Source: Carposina sasakii
Taxonomy: Eukaryota > Arthropoda > Insecta > Lepidoptera > Carposinidae
DNA: 64,000 bases
Reading direction: 5' to 3'
Assembly (NCBI GenBank): GCA_014607495.2
Contig: CP053150.1
Span: 9,134,495 to 9,198,494, forward strand
Part shown: positions 57,401 to 64,000 of the stretch, piece by piece
Layout: every line of letters starts with the position of its first letter
How positions within the stretch are numbered: position 1 is the first letter of the stretch
Notes under the pieces: generated by a model
Seen by the model: only the letters and a program-made list of their open reading frames with translations
What the model was told of the DNA's origin: nothing
The model's database searches: none
Translations under genes and position numbers: made by a program

Positions 57401-59754
57401 TAATGGCACCAATGACAATGTATTGGGCATAATATAATGTGAAATTACTATGTACCTGTCACATTAATGCCAAAACAACTGAACGTCTTTAGTTTAACTT
57501 ACCTGCTTGGCTGGCTTTACGATAAAATAAATATTATATTTCAGGGCCTTCCGTTCGTTTATGAGGAAAGGGAAGAAGCAACCTCCACCGGAGAAACCTA
57601 AGGTTCAAGAAAATGGTGAATCAGAGAGTCCCGTAGTGTTCAGGCGAGCTCTTCAATGTAAGTAGTTTACAAGTTTTCAACCTTATTTTAGCAAGAGACA
57701 TTGGTAACCTTTGACCAAAAGACTGGCAATATCTGTGTTCTGACACTTACCAATTAATCCACTCGGTGTTTTTTTCCACCATGGAAACGCCTGATACTAT
57801 TAAAAATATGAGTGCACTTACCTTATTTTGTCTGCATTACTTGAATGCTAAATAAAGATATGTGAAATTACAAATAAAAGAAGCAATGTATAATTCATAA
57901 TTGAATACATTACCAGTCGAGTTTTATCAAAATTGGTCAATAGTGATAATTAATTCTACTATTCTAATGTTCCCAGACTCGTCTGTTTCCCCGAGCGCTC
58001 GAAAGACTGTAGGGTCGCCGGAGCGCTATGTGTACGGAGGCTCTGTGACGCCGCTGCCCCGGTCCCGCTTCCAGGAACGGATGCTCAGTTCCAGCCAGCA
58101 AGAAGTTAACAGGTAAATGCACATCATCTTGACAACCGATCTCGTTTAGTGGAGAGGAAATAGGGCAACTTTTTTTCGTCTCCTTTTTTTTGCTCAGATC
58201 TGGTTATGCTAGGTATGCACAGGTACCATGTAAGAGAGACAGGAAATCCGTTGAAAAGCTATTGGTCTATTTCTCACCAACAACAGCAAACAAAAAAAAA
58301 CAACAAGGTCGCAGAGTACTCTCATATCTCTACTGTTCTCGAACATAGCTATGCAAAATTCATTTATAAAATTAAAATAAGGTTAAATCCCTTTGTAACT
58401 CCTAGGTAAAGGGCCTATACCGGCCGCCTGCATGTAAACTGCCTTTGTTTTCTCCATTCTAAATAACTGTTTCTCCTTCAGTTCTCCCCGTATGGCACGC
58501 AGCGAGATATCCGGTTCGAGATTCAGTGTGGAAAGTACAAATCCCTTCGAGGAAGGTCCTGTAGCCCCGGCCAGGACGCGCCGGAAGAAGAAACGCGCCC
58601 CTCTCCCGCCCACACAAAATTGCGACCTTAATGTTTCCGTAAGTACCTACCCTCAAATAAATATTTTATTTTATTCTTTGTTATGTTTCTGTCTCAAATA
58701 AAGCTTTTCATTCATTCATTCAAATCATAATATACTGTAGAAATTCAGATCACATAGTCCAAATTCCTATTTGAAGCCTATATCTTTCGCTTTTGAGGCA
58801 GGTACTTATCTCTTTCCAAGTCTATATTATTGGTACGTAACTTTGCATCAGCAATCAAATATTTACAAATGTACTTTTTGTAACTTTCAGGTGGGCAGTG
58901 AAAATCTAGAATTACACATAAATGAAACTAATAAAAGTGTAACTTCATATGGAGAAGAACAGAGCCAAGACCTCCAGAAGACAGAAAATACGAACCTAAA
59001 TGTTGAACTGAAAATAGTTGAGGACGATGATGATGATGTTAAAGTTAAGGGTAGTGAAAATACAGAAATAGATCCAAAGAAAGATATAACAGTCGATTCT
59101 CCGTGTGTAAATGCAGAGCAAAATGGAAAAGAAACAGACATTAGTGAGGCACCAACTACGGAACAAGATAACCAAAATACGACAATAGAGCCAGCCGATT
59201 CAGATGAAGACATTTTAAACAAGGTTGCGTTCTCTAAAATAAATATAGTTAAATACAGAAGAAATTCAAGCGTCAACGAAGATGATATTAAACTACGACG
59301 AGGTAATTTAGAAGACTTTCATGTTTCAGCGAATAAGAGAAGCAAAAGTCTCACAAATGCATTGGACACCTCGTACGTCACATATGACATAAATCTGAAT
59401 GAGGATACGTCTCATATAGACGCTAATGGCAACGAGGAACCACAAAAAGTTATTTGTAAATTATATGATGACGACTCGAGAAAACAAAGTATTGATAACT
59501 CTATTTCAAGCACAGAGAGAGAATTCAATGAAATAGATAAAGCTACTAGAGAGTTCGAAATGGAAATACGAAAACTGACTACGGCACTGGTTCAAGACGT
59601 GGACGCTCCTCCCAAACCAAGTCGACTCTCGGTTTCTGATATAAGAAAGAAATTCGACGGAAATGATGCAACGTCACCAAATCCTATACCAAAACCTAGA
59701 AGAAGTTACTATGGAGATATCGGAAGTCCAGTTAATGGAAATATTGCAAATTAA
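45464..59754 (+). CDS. Unrecognised protein with two acidic-flanked NPF motifs, 5 coding exons, 478 aa
   Basis: I do not recognise this family. Exons: 45464-45630, 57545-57657, 57977-58112, 58482-58638, 58891-59754, all GT/AG and phase-consistent. Start chosen as the first ATG after an in-frame TGA-TAA; a second ATG is at 45470. Seen: NPFYEED at residues 18-24 and NPFEEG at 159-164, both NPF followed by acidic residues. Also KKQPPPEKPK, a basic-proline stretch RRKKKRAPLPP (172-182), a Ser/Arg-rich middle, a long acidic Asp/Glu/Asn-rich region (about 192-390), then a short helical stretch (DKATREFEMEIRKLT) and PPKPSR / PIPKPRRSYY near the end. No membrane segment or signal peptide. NPF-acidic motifs are known ligands of EHD-type EH domains, so a role in endocytic recycling is inferred, not shown. 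The KKRAPLPP stretch recalls actin- or SH3-linked adaptors. Intron 1 is 11.9 kb and repeat-filled. Confidence 0.82.
46580..46735. repeat. Foldback MITE-like element
   Basis: The left arm GCAGCTTTCATACTATACAT, then AGGGACACATCTCGAAAA, pairs with TTTTTTCGAGTGGTGCCCCT and ATTGTATGAAACCTGC. About 155 bp, noncoding. Confidence 0.65.
47592..47767. mobile_element. Decayed hAT-type MITE, 176 bp
   Basis: Ends CAGAGGTGGCCAACC and GGCCACCCCTG. Flanking 8-mers ATATACTG and GTATACAG agree at six of eight positions, consistent with an eroded hAT target duplication. Internal GTCGATCGCGAC and GTCGATCGTGGC motifs. Noncoding. Confidence 0.65.
48629..48858. repeat. Foldback MITE, about 230 bp
   Basis: Inverted ends GGTTTATTTCCAGTCGTCCC and GGGACGACTGGGAATAAACC. 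Inner complementarity includes CTGGGTAGGTACGAGTGGGA versus TCCCACTCGTACCCAGTGGG. It lies in gene-4 intron 1; the 114-codon frame inside is not a gene. Confidence 0.8.
49545..50340. repeat. Large foldback with internal 165-bp tandem repeat
   Basis: The outer arms are about 150-190 bp. Left motifs GGCTTGTTTCCAAAGGTCCA, GGGTCCATGAAATTTG and AACGGGTCCACGATATT recur in inverse orientation at about 50160-50340 (for example AATATCGTGGACCTGTTGGG). Between them a unit of about 165 bp beginning TCTATTTTACTGTAAGATTG is present about twice (from about 49746 and 49911). Each unit contains two diverged TGTAAGATYGAGATGAT subunits. The arms read as short open frames but show no known protein. Confidence 0.7.
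50548..50727. repeat. Decayed MITE related to the 10083/42141 family
   Basis: Ends TACAGAATGAAACAAAAGGG and CCCCTTTTCTTTCACCCTGT, with CACTATAGAGAACCGATCCC inside resembling the family's TATAGAGAACCTATC. The internal arms are eroded. Confidence 0.55.
51176..51378 (+). repeat. Retroelement 3'-tail, best preserved copy
   Basis: GC-rich body (GGCGGAGGGTGTAGGGCCCG, GGTGGGCGACCCC) ending GAACTTCCGAATAGTGACGC and CTGATACAATTACATACATA. The conserved end with variable start suggests a non-LTR or SINE tail. Other copies are at 1400-1505, 34655-34806 and 3882-3960 (minus). Confidence 0.7.
51380..51600 (-). repeat. Interspersed repeat family D, minus copy
   Basis: Plus-strand text CGTAAGAGTCGACTAAGGGA, CTATGCTAAACGTGG and GATTCTGCAGTTCTGGCTAC matches 38795-39005. 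It follows directly on the retroelement tail at 51176-51378. Confidence 0.65.
51885..52058 (+). repeat. Interspersed repeat family A, internally deleted copy
   Basis: It starts TAGTGGATGCCCGCGACTCC, jumps from TATCCGGGATAAAAAATTTC to the distal part (TTGCGTTGATAAAGGTCTAC) and ends GCGATCCGTTACATTTTT, where the next element begins. Confidence 0.7.
52059..53342. mobile_element. Composite element bounded by AACCGACTTC / GAAGTCGG inverted ends
   Basis: The left end AACCGACTTCAAAAAAGAGA is a sequence widespread in Lepidoptera; the right end is GAAGTCGGTTTTTCGTTTT. Inside are the tract GTTACCTCAGAACTCCGTCA, a nested foldback starting TACAGGGTGATTTTTGG and ending AAAACATCCTGTA (about 52414-52798), poly-A patches and the palindrome at 53134-53221. 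No transposase was recognised. A right-end fragment of the nested piece recurs at about 62441-62490. Confidence 0.55.
53134..53221. repeat. Near-perfect 32-bp palindrome
   Basis: Arms at 53134-53165 and 53190-53221 (GTAACATAACAACTGAACAG and its complement) differ at two positions, with a 24-nt centre. It lies within the composite element. Confidence 0.8.
53499..53626. repeat. Foldback MITE-like element
   Basis: GGTCAGATAGCCTATGCGTG then AAGGATAAA pairs with TTTATCCTTCAGACAGGCTA then TCTGAC. Arms are about 38 bp with a 50-bp centre. Noncoding. Confidence 0.7.
55115..55330 (-). repeat. Interspersed repeat family A, minus copy
   Basis: The minus strand reads GACTAGTGGACGCCCGCGAC, then AATTATCCGGGATAAAAACA, and ends before CAAACATCGATCCGTTACAA. 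It is close to the 24161-24485 copy. Confidence 0.75.
55340..55580 (+). mobile_element. RTE-like LINE C-terminal fragment
   Basis: The translation gives HVKRRDERHILQRALCMNVD then GRGRPKKCWMDCVREDIRVL, the C-terminal signature of RTE-like polyproteins, followed by a GATGATGATGAAGATGATG tail. A related piece on the opposite strand occupies 63735-64000. Confidence 0.75.
56439..56626. mobile_element. hAT-type MITE, 188 bp
   Basis: Ends CAGTGGTTCCCAAAGTGG and TTTGGGAATCCCTG, the classic hAT terminal motif. Flanking 8-mers ATCTACAC and ATCTAGGT agree in the first five positions. No open frame. In gene-4 intron 1. Confidence 0.8.
58640..58735 (+). repeat. LINE/SINE tail-like fragment
   Basis: CTGTCTCAAATAAAGCTTTT then an ATTC repeat, a tail style common to lepidopteran retroelements, in the last intron of gene 4. 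Confidence 0.4.
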
Positions 59755-61315
59755 TTCGTGTAACATGCACTTTGTAAAGTTGTTAGGCAACCTCACATAG
59801 GAGACGTTTAGAGCGTGCGAGACACAAACGTAAGAGAAACAAAATTAAAAAACCGAAATGCGACTCACAATACCACAAGCACGGAGCAAATCTTGTATAC
59901 CAAATCCGTGACCACAAGTAAATTTACTTTACACACAAATAACCGCATGAGCTCTTACTGCTACTGATTAAGCGTCTCCTGCTCGTGAATGTCTAGAAAT
60001 AAATTATTAAACAAAACCGCAAATGGAGTAGCAGACGTTTCCAACATTCTGAAACTGTGTAGCTATCACAAATGAAGCCATTTGTGATGGCTAAAGAGAA
60101 ACGAGAAGAAACAAACAAACCGATGTCTTGTAATGTTGTGGATCTCAAAAATTGTAATGATACCGATAAGTTAAAATACCTATACGTGCCTTTATAACAT
60201 ACTTACACAATCTAACCCTGTTTTATCTATTAAAGATAAACTCAAGGTTTTATGTTTCCGCTAAATATTTATACTTACTGGTACAAAAAGTAAGAATAGA
60301 TGCACGACACAAAGCATTTTAAATGTTATATTTAAACATATAACAGGCCAGTAAGCGTTTAAGCTATCCTATTAGAATGTAATCTGTTTGCTTCATTCAA
60401 TCATAAAGGGCATTGATCATAATTCGTAATGGACTTTGAGACAGAGACATTTTTAATCTAGTATAATTTATAAACAAATGATGTCCCCAGACTGTCCAAT
60501 ATTTAGTTATAATTTATTTAACAAAGTAGCACTAAGTTCAATGTGATAGATTTGTGTAATTAAGATTATTTAATAATGCTTTTTATTGCTCCATATTCAT
60601 ATTATGTTGGAGCTACACATAGATATTGAATATTGATTAATATCAACCACTAGCGTTGTGTAGAGTGCGTTTCACCGTATAGTTCCTTTGAATGTTGGCG
60701 CTAGTTACTATGTATGTATAGCCACATTTTCTGTGTCAATGCATAAGTACAAAAAATGTTAGTTCAGAAATCAGGCACAGGATTTATTCTATGAAACGGA
60801 CTCTAGATGGTCTTGGACCGTCCATGATGGGTCTGTGTGCGGCACCAGCATTAAACTACTACTGCAAAGTCTGCAATAGCTAGATAATTGTAATATTGTT
60901 TGGATATTTTATTATTTTCGTTTTTATTGAGCATTTCATTGTGGTATTTTAACCAAAAACTGATAATATTATGGCATAATACTACAAATACCTATTTTCC
61001 TACATTCATACTGAGTGTGAATATGTACAAGATGTCTAGTTACTTATTTTATATTGTTTGAACGCCTTGGTAAAGAGTTTATAATTTGTTAGTACATAGT
61101 CAAAATATAAATTAAATAACTTATTATTTAACTCCAAGTTATTTTCATTTATTCACCTTTTCATTTAACATTGGTTTTATTTTCTAATAACATTATTTTA
61201 TTTATAATTCAAAAGTATAAATACTAGTCACTAGTATAATGTAAAAATATAATATGTATATGAGTATCAAATGTGATACTTAAAACCTAAATAATTCACT
61301 TATACCTACATAACT
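59755..61315. other. Gene-4 3' UTR and convergent intergenic region
   Basis: Downstream of the gene-4 stop. An AATAAA near 59998 is a candidate polyadenylation signal, and several more follow. TTTATT near 61148 could serve HEATR3 on the other strand. No open frame or repeat boundary of note was recognised. Confidence 0.5.
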
Positions 61316-62333
61316 TTAGGTACTGATCCTGCTTTTCTTATATTTGATAAATCTCGGTAGGTTAGAAGTGGCTGTGCTTACCAGAACTTTATATTCTTTT
61401 GGAAGACGTTTTTGCTGTCGAGCCTGAAAATTTTTAATACATAAATACTATTAGCATACCTATAATAAAAAATGCAACAGTGATATAAGATTTTCATATT
61501 TTCAATTTTCATAACCCATACATAACATTATTAGAATAAATTTTATTTACATTACTAGTTGACGCCCGCGACTCCGTCCACGGGGACTGCAGAAAAAACA
61601 AAATGTCGAAATGTCCGAGATAAAAATATTTTACCGGGACAAATTGTAGCCTTTGTGTTATTCTGATATGTAAGCTATATTATTATAAAGTTTAATCAAA
61701 ATCCATTCAGTAGTTTTTGCTTGAAAGAGCGACAAACATCCTTACATACATACATTCCCACAAACTTTCGCGTTTATAATATTAGTAGGATGTATAAACT
61801 GCTTGCCCTTAATTATATTTATACATACCTATACATAAACACACGGCTGTGTTCCCGAAATGGGGTAGCCACAACTGCAAGATCATAAAGGAGATCTACA
61901 ACAACTTTTAGCATATAGCAAATCTTGCATCTGGCACTTGTAAATCATCAGCGACAAGTCGCTAGCTTATCGCCTATAATTTATTTATGTGTCAGTAAAT
62001 TACAGAGTGAGAACAGTAACTAGAAACTCTCACCTTGCTCTTTAGAATAGGCGCTAGAATCGCCAACTTGTCAACCAGTTTAACTTTCGCTGCTAAGGCA
62101 TCTGTCTCATCTTCCGAATACAGGTCCACGAGAGTGTCAATCGCCTCAGCTAGTACCCACACCTCATTCTCCTTATGAGCCTGTTCTAGTATGAACTCGG
62201 TGATGGCACATATTACATTTGAAGTTGTTTCATTTAGGTTATTAACTAGTAGCAACGCTAATATCCCCGTCATTCGAATAAGGTTGGATCTTATCTCTGG
62301 CACTTCGCATTCTTTTATACCATTTAACATAAT
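61316..62333 (-). CDS. HEATR3: HEATR3/Syo1-like protein, last two exons (partial)
   Basis: Exons 62034-62333 (100 codons) and 61316-61423 (35 codons plus TAA), GT/AG bounded and both phase 0. HEATR3/Syo1 is a HEAT-repeat chaperone-importin adaptor that carries ribosomal proteins L5 and L11 to the nucleus. The first exon is helical with EAIDTLVDLYSEDETD and LAILAPILKSK. The last has QQKRLPKEYK and a tail TSNLPRFIKYKK that resembles the HEATR3 C-terminus. The assignment rests on remembered family style, with no search run. Exons encoding the N-terminal part are not in 62334-64000 and lie beyond the window. The short intron between the exons holds repeat families A and D. It is convergent with gene 4. 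Confidence 0.78.
61555..61795 (+). repeat. Interspersed repeat family A, plus copy
   Basis: CTAGTTGACGCCCGCGACTC start, GAGATAAAAATATTTTACCG middle, and end CTTTCGCGTTTATAATATTA. Inside the last HEATR3 intron. Confidence 0.75.
61840..61975 (+). repeat. Interspersed repeat family D, plus copy
   Basis: CACACGGCTGTGTTCCCGAA, ATGGGGTAGCCACAACTGCA, AGATCATAAAGGAGATC, ending in the CGACAAGTCGCTAGCTTA stretch. Inside the last HEATR3 intron. Confidence 0.6.
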
Positions 62334-64000
62334 CTGCAATATAAATTGTTATCATAAATATTTATTGTTATTCATTATTTCGACCTACCCGCAGAACATG
62401 TTACTTTGAACCCAAATCACTTTTTTGTATATTTGTATCTACAGGATGTTTTTTCGTTGCCACCCTTAACGAAGGGTACGTTATTAATAAGAATCAATAC
62501 AGAAAATGAAAAACACGTTCTAGGTGAATGTTATTCCTTTTATCACAGATCAGACAAAAAGACAAACAGACAAAAATTCCAAAAATAATTATTTTGGGTA
62601 CGGTTGCGTTGACAAAGGTCTCCTATAATATTTTTTCTCATATATCTTCCATGTACAGACAGCGATCCGATACATTTTTATTATATGTATACCTATAGAT
62701 AGATATGTTTCCCGAGAAAAAGGTAACATGTGTATATAAGGTGTTTTCTTTTGACACGAAACTACGAACATGTAGGTAAAATGAAACAACTTTCACTATG
62801 GTACCAATTCCGAAATAATGAAAAAAAATCAGCTGTTCCATACATTTCACTGCAGTAATTTATTCCAGATTGTATGTAACAGCAATATCCGAAAAAAATG
62901 TCACATTAGTTTATGAGACCCCCTAAATTCCGGAATATAAGATTTATTTAAATAACTATGATGTAAATAGACGCACAATAATGTACTAAGACATCTGTAA
63001 AAGTATAATTTATCTAAACTAATTATAAAAAAAAGTTAGAGCAAAATTTATGCGTTTCTAACTTCAAACTGCTCCCCTGTAAAGTAGGGATTTTGAACAT
63101 GTAACTTTGTTCTACGCATAGGTCGATTTATTTATCTAAGTATCGCAACAAGAAACTTAATTTGATCATCTAGCATGCAATACATACATAGGCGCTATTT
63201 TGAAACCCCTTATAATTATCAACAATTAATAATGAAAGGTGTGTGTCGTGTCAGGTAGGACTGTAGCAAATGGGGATCTTTAATCTCTACCTACCTCCCC
63301 GCGAAAGAGGCGTGATTTCATGTTTATAGCAATATAATGAATGTTTTTTATTTTATGTATATAATGATGTATGTTTTGTCAACACTAATATCATCTTCAG
63401 GGTTATAAATCAAGATTTTTGACTATGTATGTAATTGGCCTAAAGGTCTTTAAAAAAGTTTTATTGGACCTTAACAAAAAGCAGGGTTCGAAGTGATAAT
63501 TATCATGATAATTATCTTTGATAATTATAAATATCAAACACTAAAATACTCTAAGTTTATTTACGTATCGAAAGGCTTATCATGAAAAAAAAATGTTTGA
63601 CTGAAGAGATAAGTGCAAATACCTTTTCTTTACTTTACAAACTCTGAATTAAATTGTATATTTCTCACATTATTCTTTGCTGGTTTTTTAATAATGTCGA
63701 AAAACTGAGACCCTCTTTGGGATAAATATATTCATCATCATCATTTTCCTGTTCCCATTTATTTGGGGTCGGCGCAATATGTACTTTTCTTCCATTCATC
63801 CCTATTATCCGTCATCTCATTGCTCACTCCCAGTACACGCATATCCTCTCTCACACTGTCCATCCAACATTTCTTTGGTCTACCTCTTCCTTTATATCCA
63901 TCCACATTCATACACAACACTCTCTGTAAAATATGTCTTTCATCCCGTCGCTTTACATGCCCGTACCAAGACAGACAGTTACTTCGTAACTTATCTGTGA
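62334..64000. other. HEATR3 intron (partial), repeat fragments only
   Basis: Contains a MITE right-end piece (about 62441-62490, TACAGGATGTTTTTTCG), the distal part of family A (62560-62705), a second copy of the 42401 MITE interior (62736-62890), an RTE tail scrap (about 63272-63330, GCGAAAGAGGCGTGATT), and an RTE C-terminal fragment (63735-64000). No exon was recognised. Confidence 0.55.
63735..64000 (-). mobile_element. RTE-like LINE C-terminal fragment, runs off the window
   Basis: The minus strand encodes GYKGRGRPKKCWMDSVRED-like sequence followed by a GATGATGATGAATATA tail. It corresponds to the plus-strand piece at 55340-55580. The open plus-strand frame over it is an antisense shadow. 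Confidence 0.7.

Larger units (their letters stand above)
45631..57544. other. Gene-4 intron 1 (11.9 kb), repeats only
   Basis: No coding exon was recognised. Contents, listed separately: foldback elements at 46580-46735, 48629-48858, 49545-50340, 50548-50727 and 53499-53626, hAT MITEs at 47592-47767 and 56439-56626, retroelement tails at 51176-51378 and 55340-55580, families A and D, and the composite element at 52059-53342. The remaining sequence is plain AT-rich intron. Confidence 0.6.

Overview
This AT-rich, intron-rich animal window looks lepidopteran. Evidence: insect-type heat-shock factor and enoyl-CoA reductase genes with small phase-matched exons, abundant GTAGGTA-like flanks, and many interspersed repeats of the kind common in moths and butterflies (foldback MITEs, hAT and mariner relics, 5'-truncated RTE and jockey LINEs, and a repeat beginning near 'CGCGACTCCGTCC'). 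Species assignment is inference. No prokaryotic features, CRISPR, tRNA or rRNA were seen.

Five protein-coding genes were rebuilt by joining exons at GT/AG sites with matching phase. (1) Hsf, heat shock factor, minus strand, 15339 to 2946, 8 coding exons, 617 aa. (2) TECR (fly Sc2), trans-2-enoyl-CoA reductase, plus strand, 18363 to 28175, 5 exons, 300 aa, divergent from Hsf. (3) CFAP57 (WDR65), minus strand, 39493 to 28878, 22 coding exons plus one extra alternative exon, 1242 aa, convergent with TECR. (4) An unrecognised 478-aa protein with two acidic-flanked NPF motifs, plus strand, 45464 to 59754, 5 coding exons, first intron 11.9 kb, divergent from CFAP57. (5) The last two exons of a HEATR3/Syo1-like gene, minus strand, 62333 to 61316, continuing beyond the window and convergent with gene 4. 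The genes show no common pathway: stress transcription, very-long-chain fatty acid synthesis, ciliary/flagellar structure, probable membrane traffic, and ribosomal-protein import.

Between and inside these genes lies a dense layer of transposon debris: a jockey-type LINE within about 200 bp of the Hsf start codon, a complete but dead mariner in the long TECR intron, two nearly identical RTE 3' ends, four hAT-type MITEs (two with perfect 8-bp target duplications), and more than ten foldback elements.

The most notable biological signal is in CFAP57. Two consecutive 97-bp exons (32331-32427 and 32123-32219) share the same phase, the same length and the same first eight bases. They cannot be spliced together without an immediate stop, so they look like mutually exclusive exons that swap a 32-residue coiled-coil segment. 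Second is a hAT MITE in an Hsf intron carrying ten copies of TATCGATA.
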